Shown: positions 23,398 to 34,800 of the stretch, in pieces
Numbering within the stretch: the stretch's first letter is position 1
Layout: each line of letters begins with the position of its first letter
Notes under the pieces: generated by a model
What the model saw: only the letters and a program-made list of their open reading frames with translations
What the model was told of the DNA's origin: nothing
Databases searched by the model: none
Position numbers and translations under genes: made by a program
Origin: Adiantum capillus-veneris
Taxonomy: Eukaryota > Streptophyta > Polypodiopsida > Polypodiales > Pteridaceae
Assembly (NCBI GenBank): GCA_014529385.2
Contig: CM043968.1
Coordinates: forward strand, 25,161,513 to 25,225,512
Direction of reading: 5' to 3'
DNA length: 64,000 bases

Positions 23398-25491
23398 ATG
23401 GTGAAAGGATACGACTGGAACTATGTAGATGAATTGGTTAGTGGGAAGAATACATCAAAGCTGAGGTGTAAGACCTGTGGCCATAATTTTAGTGGAAATG
23501 CTCACAATATAAAAGAACATGTTTTCAAAATTCTTGGAAACGTGACAGCTTGCAAATACCCCCCAAGAGGTATTGCTGAAAAATTTCCCGAGTGGGTGCT
23601 CAAGGCAAAGAGAATTCTTGAGGGCAAAAGAAAGGGAGGTCCCAAAATGATGGCTCCATCTATGGCTAGGGACATTGAGATGACACTCGAGAATGATCAA
23701 AACCCTCACTCGAGCCCTACTACAGGTCAAGGAATAGGTCAAGGAGGGTGCCATTCATCCTTTGCTGGGAATTGTAGCTCTAATCCTACCGGAAGCTCTA
23801 CTGCTAACATAAGCCAAAGTGAAGCATGGACTAGAGGAGAATTTGCACCAAGTGATCCTACTTTGCAACAGGCATTTGGGAAACAATGGCTGCTTGAACT
23901 CCATCTTAAGTGGACTCAAGCATTTGTTGCATGTGGAATTCCTTTTAAGATCATTCGAAATCCTATCTTCAAAGATGCTTTAATGAGCATGGCGAAGAAG
24001 GGTTTTGTGGTTCCTGATTATAATAAGATGCATACAAAATATTTAGATAAAGTAAAAACAACATCAGAGAATATTTTACAGTGCACAACTCTTGATTTTG
24101 TGCCGGCGTATGGATGCACAATTTCTCTAGATGGTTTGACAAATTGCCAGAAGAAACCATTGATTAATGTGATGTTGATTTGTCCAAGAGGTGCCATCTT
24201 TCTTGAAGCGATCGATACATCCCTAAAAGAAAAAACTAGTGGATATCTTGCTGGTGTTTATGAGCGTTTGATTAGAAGAGCAGGGGGGGCTAAATATGTG
24301 ACAACCATTGTCACAGATAATGCATCTAACTACAAACCAGCTGGAAAAACAATTGAAGCAAAGTATCCAGAGATTACATGGGTTCCATGTGCTGCTCACA
24401 CTCTGAATTTTCTCTTAAAGGACTTTGGAAAAGTTCCTTCTATTAAGCAAACTCTTTTAGATGCAAACCACTTGGTGAATTTTATAAGAGAGCATTCATT
24501 TTCTTATGCTTTGTTTAGAACAAAGCCCAACAAAAAATTTACAGATTTTTTGTGTGACCCGCTTTGCGACAGCATATTACGTTCTCTCCACACTGCAGCA
24601 GGTAAAAGCAACCCTTGTTGAAACAGTGGCAGATAGAACATGGGACATTTGGCTTGATAAATATCCCAAGTATGAACCTGCTGCTTCCAAATGCTATCAG
24701 CTTGTAAACTCTCTTGTTTTTGGGAGAAATGTAGACAAAATAGTTACTGTCACAGAACCTTTCACTCATCTGATATGATTAGTGGACAAAGAAGCCTCTA
24801 TCTTTGGACGGGTTTACTGGTACATGCATGAAGCCACTCACAAGTTAAAAGATAGTACATCTTATGCAAGAAAAGAGAAATCCATGATGATGACATTTGT
24901 CAAAAGACGATGGGAGCAATTGCATACTCCTTTACATGGAGCAGTTTTTGTCTTGGATCCCAAGTTCCAGATGCACAAGCAATCTTCAAACACTGAAGTG
25001 ATCAGTGATTTCAAGAAAGTGTGTGCTCAACTATTAGGCATGTGGATGGACAGGTGGCATACACACAGAAGACGGCATATACTAGTAGAGAGGGAATGTT
25101 TGGGGATCCTTGGCATATAGATGCTATCATTAAGACGATGAGTGCACCAATTTGGTGGAAAGAGTACGCTGGAGAAAAAGTGGAACTTCAACATGTGGCT
25201 GTGAGAGTATTGTCTGTTGACACCTCAAGTGGTAGCTGTGAAAGAAATTGGTCTTCATTCGCTTTCGTGCATACTAAAAAATGAAATCGATTAAGTCCTA
25301 AACGAGCCGCGGACTTGGTGTATGTCTTTTGTAACATGCGACTTATGCATAAGCCTGCGAAGTTAGCCACACGTGCCACAGAAGAAAGCTTTGGGTGCTT
25401 CCAAACACACGAAGCAGTTGCAAATGATCTCAACTCTGATGATGAAATGGAATGGAATCCAGAAGATATAGAATATTCAGACGTCAAATAA
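23398..25491 (+). pseudogene. hAT transposase with BED finger and DUF659
   Basis: The 407-codon first segment starts MVKGYDWNYV, has a BED-type zinc finger (CKTCGHNFSG ... IKEH ... C, residues about 24-55) and the DUF659 transposase core with ISLDGLTN (Asp 245), TIVTDNASNY (Asp 307) and CAAHTLNFLLKDFG. A frameshift near 24550 moves the frame to TRFATAYYVLSTL. A TGA at 24776 interrupts, then a second frameshift lies near 25020-25080. The C-terminal hAT dimerisation domain follows with WWKEYAG, VLSVDTSSGSCERNWSSF and LSPKRAADLVYV, broken by another TGA at 25282, and ends with an acidic tail at 25491. Both TGA codons sit where the family usually has Arg, so CGA to TGA is the simplest change. The enzyme would cut and rejoin the element's own ends in the nucleus; this copy cannot. 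Confidence 0.92.
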
Positions 25492-25608
25492 ATTGATGAC
25501 ATGGTGCCTGTGATTGAGGGGACGGATGAGCTATAAATTTTGTACTGTATTCTCGATTAATTTTGCAATGCAAAAATTATGTAGAGTTTAGCTTTACAAT
25601 CCATACCT

Positions 25609-25690
<82 letters not shown>
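25609..25690. repeat. (CT)n microsatellite in the hAT element
   Basis: About 40 uninterrupted CT units lie between the 3' ends of the two convergent genes of the hAT element. Confidence 0.97.
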
Positions 25691-25693
<3 letters not shown>

Positions 25694-25797
25694 GTTAAAA
25701 AGAGGGTAGTAGAGAGAACATAATTTACACAATTGCAACAACATCTGTCACGTCCATTTGTTCCAACAAATAGAGATTTACATACCAAAAAGAGGTT

Positions 25798-27910
25798 TTA
25801 ATTACTAATCTTGAGATTTAAGAGACAAAAAGAGCTATGTATTGTTTGGGATATTGAATTTAAATCATGGGCTTGTTCTCTAAAGAGATCAGATATACGA
25901 AATTCTGAATTGCCAACTAAATCACTTGGGCCGGCATTGCCCATCTCTTCTTCGTTAATAGGACCATACCTTGCCTCGTACCATGCCAACTTTCTTTCTA
26001 GCTCTGCTATACAAGCGTGCAACATGGCTGGGGTCTCTCCTTGACTTGCCAAATCCACGCCTTGGGTTGCAAGCTGCTCAATAACTGCGGTTTCTTCGGG
26101 CAAATATGTGTAGCCTCTCTTGCGAGGAGGGTCTCCTTGATTAGCTTCCCGTGCATGAATCTTCTCGGCTGGGTGCCCTTTCCCAACACCTCCTGTAGTG
26201 GGATGATCGTTCCAATCAACTTTGAGCCGCAATACATAGTAGCAATAACATTGTTGCACAAAGTAAATTGCCACTTGATTATTATTTGGTGGCGATCTGT
26301 ACACTTGGATAAATCTTGCAAGGATATTCGTGCGAGGACAGTGTGTTGTAGATCTGAAACCTTCAAGGGAGCAGAAGCCTTAGGATTTCCACTGACTCGA
26401 AATAATGTGTTGTGTACGAAGGGATTCGAGCATAACTGTCTGCATTGCCTGTAATTCAGCGGCTCCCCTTGAAGTTCTGATTCATCTTGTTGGGTTGCAG
26501 CCAAAGCACTGAGATCTCCTTGAGCCACCCGAATCTCTTCCTTTTTGTAAATTTGTTGATCCAATGCATGATTAAGCAAAGGATCATTAGGCTGCTGTGC
26601 GTTCTGGTCGGGAGCAATATCTTCCGTAACTGAATAATAAACTTTAGCGAGACAAGTCTTAGCACTTGAAAAAGAGAGATGGTTTAGAGAATTGAGTGAT
26701 CTAACTTGAAATACTTTAAAAATTCAACCTGAATACTTTAAAAACATTGCACACGTGACACCACACATTGCACATGTGACACCATTAATGCCAAAAAAGT
26801 TGATTACTGGTTTAATCATCAATAGGTCTCAAGCCAGATTCGGTTACAATATGATAGCCAACATTATGGATTCCATTCAAAAAAAGGCTTAAATCCCATG
26901 TATTAGGTCTATCTAAGGGTTTGGGAGATTTTCCACTAGCAAGATGTTTGTTTACAGTGTGCAAAAATTGCACTTGAGAACCTCGGTGGGCTCTGGAATC
27001 CATGCAAGCAAGCACCTAAGAATATACGAGAGACTATATATATCAGATGCCTTGATGAATGGAGGAGGATTGGTAATGATATTTTCAGGGGCAGTCAATG
27101 GTAATCTCGCTCAAATTGAGCTCTACATGAGGGGTGAGATTTGGCAACTTGGGAAATGTTTCCAAAGTGTTTGATGGTGTACTTTGTCCCAAGTCCGCAA
27201 TGCCAGCATACACTCCTCGCTCGCCAAAAGGAGTAGAATATTTCTAGTGTGTAGATCATTGTGAATAAATTCGTGACTATGCACGAATTTAATCGTCTAC
27301 AGAAGAGCATTGCATATTGGCAAAATGTTGTCTGTGAACTACTGTACAGTTCCAGATGTGTGTTGGAACTCTCTGATTTTGCAAGCTTGCTTCCATCATG
27401 ATGACATGCCTGAATCCACTGCTCAAGATGACCTCCATTCCAAAGCTTGAAGATCAACATAGGTCTTTTGCTATACCGAACAAGAGCACGGGGAAATATC
27501 ATGCCACAATGCTGAACAGTTGTAGTAGTTGCCTCCTCTAGCACAATTTGCAATGTCGGCTTGCTTCCTATTTGGTCTTTTATATCTTCGCCACATAGAC
27601 GGGATCTTTGAAGAGAGGATGATCCACTGACTAGATGAACCATATTTTCAAAACGTCTAGTGATCTGGCCTAATAATTGCTTTATTGTGTTATGCATCAC
27701 TCCATTAGTGTGCAGAGCTGGGTCAAAAGAAACTGGGAATGCACTGCACAGCTTCAGCCAACAATGTTCCATCACAAAATCATCGAACTTTGCCTACAGC
27801 AGTGAATCAAATGCTTGTTGCAAATGATCGTCTGAAGCTCCATAGAGAGACAAAATAAGCGCATCACTAATAATTTTGCGATGCTGACGCGTTAACTTTG
27901 TCTATACCAT
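25798..27910 (-). pseudogene. Degenerate protein-kinase-like gene in hAT element
   Basis: Minus-strand frames spell, in order, the main kinase landmarks: a hinge-like FKLWNGGHLEQWI (about 27460-27420), a catalytic loop FIHNDLHTRNILL (Asp codon at 27255-27257), a metal-binding loop IADLGQS with DLG in place of DFG (Asp at 27193-27195), a PEN segment in the APE position (about 27085), and KASDIYSL, the helix-F aspartate motif (about 27045). Kinases of this type with HND and NDLH loops are divergent. Upstream lies a helical region starting near 27910; downstream, to 25798, a region with LPEETAVIEQLATQG and a likely coiled coil (AELERKLAWYEARYG). Stops (the third codon after the first ATG, one near 27800, two near the loop) and at least three frameshifts show decay. 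The gene could be captured host sequence or a second gene normal to this transposon family. Confidence 0.7.
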
Positions 27911-27920
27911 GATTGAAGTC

Positions 27921-29241
27921 TGAAAATACATGAAGGAAATATAAGTAAGGCAAATCCAGAATAGATAAAAATTTGACATATATGATTGTTAATAAATCTA
28001 TGAACAAAAACATTTCATGGCCAATAATAACCTCCAGTAATGAAAGATCTAAACATTTCGTGCATCATAATAACAACAGTAATGAAAGACGCGATGGTTA
28101 AAGCATTCAAGATTTAAGAATGTAAAATATATATCTTCTCCTTGCAGTGCGACACGGGGTCAGCAGCAACCAGAGATGAAGAATTCATTAAATCCAATCT
28201 CCTTGCAGTGCGACACGATGGTCAGCAACAACCAAGAATGATGGCTTTAAAAACTCAAAACCTCTCCCTGCAGTGCGACACGGTGGTCAGCAACAACCAA
28301 AGACGAGGAAGCTATTGAATCCAATCTCCTTGTAGTGCGACGCGATGGTTAGCAACAACCAAGAACGATGGATTTAAAAATCCTAAACCTCTCCCTGCAG
28401 TGCAACACGATGGTCAGCAGCAACCAGAGACGAACAATCTATTGAATCCAATCTCCTTGTAGTGCGATATGATGGTCAACAGCAACCAAGGATGATGGAT
28501 TTGGCAACCCTAAACCCCTCTCTGCAGTGTGACACGGTGATAAAAAACAACCAGAGACGAGGAATCTATTAAACCCAATCTCCTTGCAGTGCGACGCAAT
28601 GGTCAGCAGCAACCAAGGACGATGGTTTCAAAATCCTAAACCCCTCCTGTAGTGTGACACGGTGGTCAACAACAATCAGAGACAAAGAATCTATTAAATC
28701 CAATCTCCTTGCACTGTGACCTGATGGTCAGCAATAACCAAGGACGATGGATTTGACAACCCTAAACCCCTCCCTGTAGTGCGCCATGGTGGTCAGCAAC
28801 ATTCAAAGACGAGGAATCTATTCTTTTAAATCCAATCTTCCAATAGTGCGACGTAATGGTCAGCAATAACTAGGAAGAAAAGATGCATGATAGCTAACTC
28901 CTCCCTGTAGTGCAACTCGATGGTCAGCAACAACCAGGGACGGAAAGTCTAATTGTACAACCTAAGCTACTCCCTGAAGCGTGACACGGAGGTCAGCAAC
29001 AGTCAAGGATGAAGCGTCTAAAGTTTAACCCCCCTTGCAGTGTGTCACGAGGATCAACACAGGCAAGGACGGGTGTCTAAACCTGCAAACTAACACTGAG
29101 GTGTGACCAAAGCTCCACAGCAACATTGCTAGTAAAAAACAAAATACAAATTAACACTGAGGTGCGAGCAAAGCTCCACAACAACAATGTTAGAAAATTA
29201 ACTGCAAAAAAAAAACAAAAAAACACTATAAGAGAAACTAC
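27921..29241 (-). other. Predicted 5'-leader intron of the kinase-like gene
   Basis: On the minus strand a donor-like GAGCAG/GTAGTT at 29241-29240 and an acceptor-like TGTATTTTCAG ending near 27921 bracket the right repeat array, with an ATG about 10 bases after the acceptor. It mirrors the predicted leader intron on the transposase side. Inference only. Confidence 0.4.
28130..29200 (-). repeat. Right array, about 17 units of 61-65 bp
   Basis: Units share CAGTGCGACACGATGGTCAG, then CAACAACCA, with starts near 28141, 28202, 28267, 28330, 28395, 28455, 28521, 28584, 28648, 28706, 28773 and onward to 29155. For much of the array two unit types alternate (one after CAATCTCCTTG, one after AACCCCTCCCTG), giving a higher-order repeat of about 125 bases. 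The last two units near 29095 and 29155 are a diverged form (CTGAGGTGYGASCAAAGCTC). Confidence 0.9.
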
Positions 29242-29520
29242 CTGCTCTGTGGCTCGCTCCAGATGTCCTGTGCTCGCTGTCTACTGCTCTCTCTAAAGCT
29301 CTAGCAACTCTGTCTCTATCTCTCTAGCAATCACAATCGCAGCAGTTCGTTCGAACTGCCGCATCGCCCCTTTTTTTATAAATATAGATATATTTCGATC
29401 GAAATATACTTCAATCGAAATGTTTTTTATTCGGATATGCGCGTATAATACGTATATACAACATATAAATCCGTAATATACGTACAATTTATAATATACA
29501 GGCGTATAAATGCAACTTAG

Positions 29521-29528
29521 GTTGAAAC
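29521..29528 (+). repeat. hAT target-site duplication, right
   Basis: GTTGAAAC directly after the transposon's right terminal repeat; identical to 22321-22328. Confidence 0.95.
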
Positions 29529-30876
29529 AATGGGAGGGGTAGGGACTACATGAGTGTGATGACCCATAGGTGTATACGATTGGTACACACTTGTAGGTAC
29601 TGTTGTAGGCATTGAGCTACCATGTAGCAGTGCTTTACTAACAAATGAGGTCCATGGCGTGTTTCTTGGCATGCTCATTGTTCGGGTAGGCATGGTAGCC
29701 GTGGTGTCATCAAGGGAAAGATGAGCTAGACTTGGAAAGGCAAAGCTATCACTTGTGGGCTCAGATTGCATTGAGACCCCTGGTGAAACAACATATGGAG
29801 GATCCATCGGACTTACCGAGGGAGTCTCCATTTGCGATAAGGTCAGTTGTTTAGCCTTTCCTGTATCCAAGAATCTCATGAGACCCGTTGAAGGCATGTG
29901 GATCCGCTTGTTCTATCTCTCTAACTCAATCACCCTATGGATGACCTCACAAACTCTTTGTTGTTGATCCTCCACACTAGTAGCACCCATTGTGGATTGT
30001 AGGACATCTAACCAACCCACGTGATAGGTGTGACCTGTGTATAGGTCGGTTATAGTTTCGGTTTATAGTTCGTACTTCCAATTCTCATTTAATAATGCTC
30101 CATCTAGGATTGAGGTGCTAGGGATGTTCTTTGAGCTATATGCAATGTTTCTTTCTAGGGGTTGGTGGCCCTTAGCGGTTGCTAAGTCAGGAGCACTTGA
30201 TTACTCTCTTAGAAAGGATATTGACATAGGGGCTTTCACTTTTAACTCTCTTCGTTGCCCCACCTTGCGTAATATATCACCTTCCTTTTCCCTAGCCGCA
30301 GTGATATATCACTCAACCTCTTGCACTTCGACAAGGCTTCTACCATCGGGTAATATGACCTCAGAGGGGAATAGCTCTAAAGAGTCAGGAGGTGTAGTGA
30401 ATGAAGTATTCATGTACACATTCTCTAAGGGCATAGGTTCTATGTTGGTCATGAATGGAGAATTTACTTCCCCACCCCCCTCATTTACATCATTAGCTCC
30501 ATGTTCGGAGCGAGTGGCTCTACTAAAGGTTTCCTTCAAGCGGCTAAGCACGCTTGGCCCGGACCGCGGGCCCATGGCATGCATGTCTTGGCTTGAGCTA
30601 TCGAGATTAGGCATTGGGAAACCCTCCACGACTTCGTAGTCAGAGGAAGAGTCACTAGCCGCTATGTTCGGATCTTGGTTTGTACTACCTTGGGTCCGCG
30701 TCGAGGGCCCGGAACCTAAGGTAGGTGGATATTGAGAACTCACGTAAGTCAAAATTCTATCTAGTTGCTCCATCTCTAGCACACGACCATAGTGCAGATG
30801 CATGTGCCTTTGGCACCCTACAAGCATCGGCGAATAACCTCGAAGATTAACCGCTTGCTTACTTTTTTCGGCCTCC
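29529..30876 (-). pseudogene. gag: Gag N-terminal part of copy C3
   Basis: The minus strand holds the region before the capsid domain: an acidic, Ser-rich stretch (SSSDYEVVEGFP at about 30640, VILPDGRSLVEVQEVE at about 30320) and a Pro-, Ser- and Thr-rich stretch (HVVPTPPIVST) that runs into the hAT insertion. There is a frame break around 29990-30300. On the right it is interrupted at 30877 by T1. The matching segment of another copy is at 63669-64000. No domain of known fold is recognised here; the assignment comes from continuity with the capsid part at 22320. Confidence 0.7.
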
Positions 30877-30881
30877 GTTTT
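30877..30881 (+). repeat. T1 target-site duplication, left
   Basis: GTTTT precedes the TG of the left LTR. The same 5 bases follow the right LTR at 45938-45942. Five bases is the usual duplication for Ty3/gypsy elements. Confidence 0.85.
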
Positions 30882-31806
30882 TGTTGGCGGATACGATGCG
30901 ATGGACGTCAGCACAGCGAGAACTCACGTAACAAGATTTGTCAGCTAAGGACGAAGCTTGACCCCTAGGCGTGTGGAAGCAAGCATAGGGTGTCAACCTA
31001 CACTCGACCGACTATTGACTACTTCCTACAGAGGTCTCTACCCAATGTCTAAGTTACAACCTTCAAAAGTACACAGGAGGAGATTTCCTACAACGCCTCC
31101 AAGAGCCAAATACCCATCAGACGCTCTCGAAATGCTACAAAACTTGAGGGATATCCTATCAACACCAATAGGCCACTCTCCCTAAGGTCCGTGACCCAAA
31201 ATCCTACCCAAAAACACCTGGTGCAAAATCACGTAGGATGTCTGACAGGTTTTTGTAGGTCGTCATTTCTGAAAACCAAGGTGCCTAATGTGTAGCTCTA
31301 CTCAATACAAATGCGTGGATATGCTGAAATGCAAAAACAGACATCATGTGCTCACCGAATCACCAGAAATAGCTCGCAGGTCAATCTCGTGAAGCCGGGC
31401 CATACACGTGCAATGTAGGTAGGTGTTGGCGCGTAGCTCTCTCCGGGGGCTACATGCTGCACTTCTCCACACTCGATTCCGACCACCAGTATGCGCGTAG
31501 CGTCAAGATAAACTCTCACTCTCTCTCGTACACAGAATACGCTTCTCACAGACACTTCATAAAACTGAACAAAGGGTGTTTCATTAAGGTCAAAATTTGG
31601 TATAAATACCTTCCAGATACAATATCGCATGTTCCAAAGGAAAATCCTACCCAGTCTACTGGCAAAAATAATATACAAAATTGGAAACTTCTGCAAGCCC
31701 CAAGTGTTTACAAATGAAATTACAGGTTTTTTCCTTAATCAGGATTTCTTTCTTTTTGTATTCCGCCAGTCTCCAGTTGAGTGTGGCCGCCAGTCTTCTG
31801 CTAACA
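30882..31806 (-). repeat. T1 3' LTR
   Basis: 925 bp, TGTTGGCGG...GCTAACA on the plus strand, so on the minus strand it begins TGTTAGC and ends CCAACA. Over about 290 bp compared by eye with the 5' LTR I count roughly a dozen differences, mostly transitions. TATTTATA near 31602-31609 on the minus strand, about 200 bases into the LTR, is a possible TATA box. Confidence 0.93.
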
Positions 31807-31818
31807 CTCCCCCCCTCC
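31807..31818 (-). promoter_or_regulatory. T1 3' polypurine tract
   Basis: On the minus strand AGGAGGGGGGGAG runs straight into TGTTAGC of the 3' LTR. An almost identical purine run lies at the end of pol, 38159-38171. Confidence 0.85.
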
Positions 31819-31892
31819 TAGTTCATGTCATCCCCGACATGATAGTAGAGCTGCTGCTTCAGTGGAGGCTTTTGTGCATCTTCAAAACAGAC

Positions 31893-34800
31893 TCATACTG
31901 TGCATGCTGGGCCGAATATGTCTGTATCGATGGTGAAGAAGCCAGTGTAGAAGGCTTCTTCAAAGTCCTGGAGGTGGTATGAGGGCAAGAAAATTATTTG
32001 TTGATAGAGGGCATGTATCACCTCATGGGAAGGTTGTGCAGACAGTCCATAAACACATCTATATGTATCTTGGAAGAAGAATATGTTGTATGTGGCTTGT
32101 CCAGGTTTAAAGACCTCAAAGACTTCCAGAAGGGTTTTACATATCTTTCTGAGCATAATGCAAGAGAGGACAGGCAAGCCAGTGAACAATTTAATGGCGC
32201 ACATTAGGGTTTTCACCATGTGTTTCTCACTCATTCTCTCGCCTGCCTTCAAGCCTAGCAGCTTTGGGTAGTTGAGCCACGTGGGGTGGCTTCTCTTCAG
32301 CAATTCATGATCCTTCCATGTCTGCATCCTTGGTAGCGGGAAAAAGCTGAGGTTGTCTCTGATCATTTTAGGCGCCTCTACCAAATGAACTAAATACTGA
32401 GGGTATTTAGTGAGCCATGCCTTCCTCCATCTTGGTTGGGATTCTACAATGAGTTTAACCCCTTCTGGTTTGGTGACATCTTCATTGTATAGTGGCATTG
32501 TGGGCTCCTCTTTGATCCTCTTGTTGATTGTAGCAGCCTCATATTTGAGAAGAGGATAGGGGAGAGAGGGTTGTAGCCATTCATGTCGAATGACATTTGC
32601 ATCTAATTTTTGAATGGTCATCGACTTTAATATCCTTTGCTCCCACTGCATTGCTTATTTTGCGGTGTCCTTTATAGCTGCTTCTATGGCTTTCTGTAGA
32701 TTGTCTTCTTCTTCTTATGTCAGATCCCGAGGCTCTCGTAATGATCCCTCAAGAATGTCCTCTTGTATTATGGTGTCCACCGCATCTGACACATTATCTA
32801 TATCAATTCCTTTGGTTGCAGCCGGCCCCTGACTTTGTTGACGTTCCTCACTTGTTTGGCCCTGAAGTTCATCCAGCTGCTTCTGTAAATTGTCATTTTA
32901 TATCTGAGCTTGGTCTATCACAGATACTAATAGGTCATTGAGTTCTACATTGACCCTATCAGCTTCTTCTAGCTTCTGTTTTATCTCAACATTCTCTGTT
33001 TGCAGCATCTGTGAATTATCTTCCAGCCTTTTCTGAAGCTTCATCAATTCTACCTTCAAAGACTCGTTCTCATCTTCCAAACTGCTTTGTATCACCATCG
33101 ATCCTTCCTCCATCATCACTCTCTATTTTTTTTCAAGCGTCAACTCTTTTTGAAGTTCTATCATTTGTTCTTCAAATGCATCTCTTTCTTGGCTTGTTCT
33201 ACTTGCAGCTGCAGCTCTTGCTCTGCTCGGCGATGCTCTCAACCTTTGAATAGTTTGCTCTTTTACTTTGATTTGATCCTTGAGTTCAATTACCTCATCT
33301 TGGTTAGCTTCATATGAGAGTTCAGCCCTGTCCTTAGCCTCTTTTAATCTCTCCACTTGCTTTGACTCTTCCGCCAATTGTAGGGTTAGCTCATCCCTTT
33401 CCTTCTTAGCTTCAAAAAGAGCATTGCTGAATTTTTGGTATTCCTCTTCAGAGGTTAGTAGCTTCTGATTGCTTTCCCGGCTTTGATTTTCTAGCTCTTG
33501 ACATTTCTGTAGTGCTGCTTCTAATCTAGCTTTCAACTGTGCTTGGCCATGCATCTGGTCCTGGTTTTGCTTCTAAAGTGTTTCCACTTCTGATTTCACC
33601 TTTTCTTCACTCAATAGCAGCCCTTCATACTCCATTTCTTTAGCCATTGATCTGGCTCTCAATCCTTGCAGTCTTTGTATAACTTCTTCCCAGTCTTCCT
33701 CTTGTGGTTTCAAATCCATGGTGTCTGTTGCATTCTCCTTCAGCTCCACCAAAAAAGGGCTCAATGCGAATTTTTCTGGTTTAGGTGTTGATAATTGAAA
33801 TGCTATCTGAGCTGGCTCCTCTCGGGTGTATCCAACAGCTAGAAGATCCAAGAATATTCCATAATTTTTTGCCTCAGGATCTTGCTTTTCATCTTTTGGT
33901 TCAATTCCGCCTTCTTCTCTTTCTCTTTGTTCTCCTCTTCCTTGGAGTCTTGTTGCCCATCAAATTTGTTCAACTCCTCAGTTTGTCGGGGTTGAGGAGG
34001 ACTAGGAGGAGGTGGTGATGATGGAGGACTTGACTCTCCGATTGATGGTGGGGTTGATGGCTTCTTTTTGAAATCTCGGTCAGCTTTTGTTTTCCTCTCT
34101 CTTTCTTCCCCTTCATGCTCTTCTAGCAGCTTCCACCTCACATCATCAACCTCTTCATCAGTAAAAGGTATGACTGGAATGTTCTCAGCAGCTGCCGCAT
34201 CTAGGATCTCAAAATTCTTTATGTAGTCTTCGAAGTGATCCCTATTTTTCCTTCGAGAAGATCCTGACATTGCCTCAAGTGAGGGCTTCCATGATTCATT
34301 TAGATCTCCTTTAAGCATTTGTTGGGGTCTGAAACTCTCCATCAATCTCTCTAGCCGAGCGGTCTTCTGGGATTTGGTCTCTTTTGCTGGCATTTGTACC
34401 GTAGCTTTCTTCCCTTTCTTTGGTTGAGCAGGCTCTTCTTCCATTGTCTCTAGCTTTCTCTTTAGTCTGGTGGTTACCCTGGGAGCTGTAGATTGCTCTT
34501 CTTCCTTGTCTTTTGTCAGCTTCAACCAGTCAATCTATGATGTAGGAAGAGGCCACTGGCCCTTAGCATGTAGAGCTTCATATATCACCTTTGTGAGCAT
34601 CTCCCCTGCTACAATGTATGTAGGATTCGGGGTTCCCATCTTCACAATGTTGTACTGTAGGTACGCCGCATAATCAATCTCACCTGGCTTGCTTGTCTTC
34701 ATTGCCCATGTGAATGTTGTTTCAATTGTCGCATGTGGCGCAATGTACTTTTGAGGCCTCTTTGTGCAAATATGGAAATATTGGTTGTAAAGTTGGCACA

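Larger units (their letters stand above)
22329..29520 (+). mobile_element. Complete hAT DNA transposon, 7,192 bp
   Basis: Ends are inverted repeats CTAAGTTGCATT (22329) and its complement ending at 29520, flanked by identical GTTGAAAC. Inside each end lie copies of the palindrome TTCGATCGAA (left near 22464, 22482 and 22497; right near 29394) and of CGTATTATAC-like motifs (left near 22378 and 22407; right near 29440), likely transposase binding sites. The element carries two convergent genes, a transposase (+) and a kinase-like gene (-), with a CT microsatellite between their 3' ends and an array of about 63-bp units upstream of each. It interrupts C3 gag; since element plus one duplication is 7,200 bases, the gag frame is in register on both sides. 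Both genes carry stops, so this copy is not autonomous now. Confidence 0.95.

Noticed and set aside
27095-27775. The longest minus-strand frame in the hAT element read as one protein
   Set aside because: Its second half is out of frame with the kinase motifs, which appear in a neighbouring frame; the gene is frameshifted.
28130-29200. Regular 61-65 bp repeats as a CRISPR array
   Set aside because: Units are contiguous and diverged with no unique spacers; this is a minisatellite inside a hAT transposon.
33011-33320. Plus-strand Ser/Phe/Leu-rich frames, possible membrane proteins
   Set aside because: They are antisense shadows of the T1 coiled coil.
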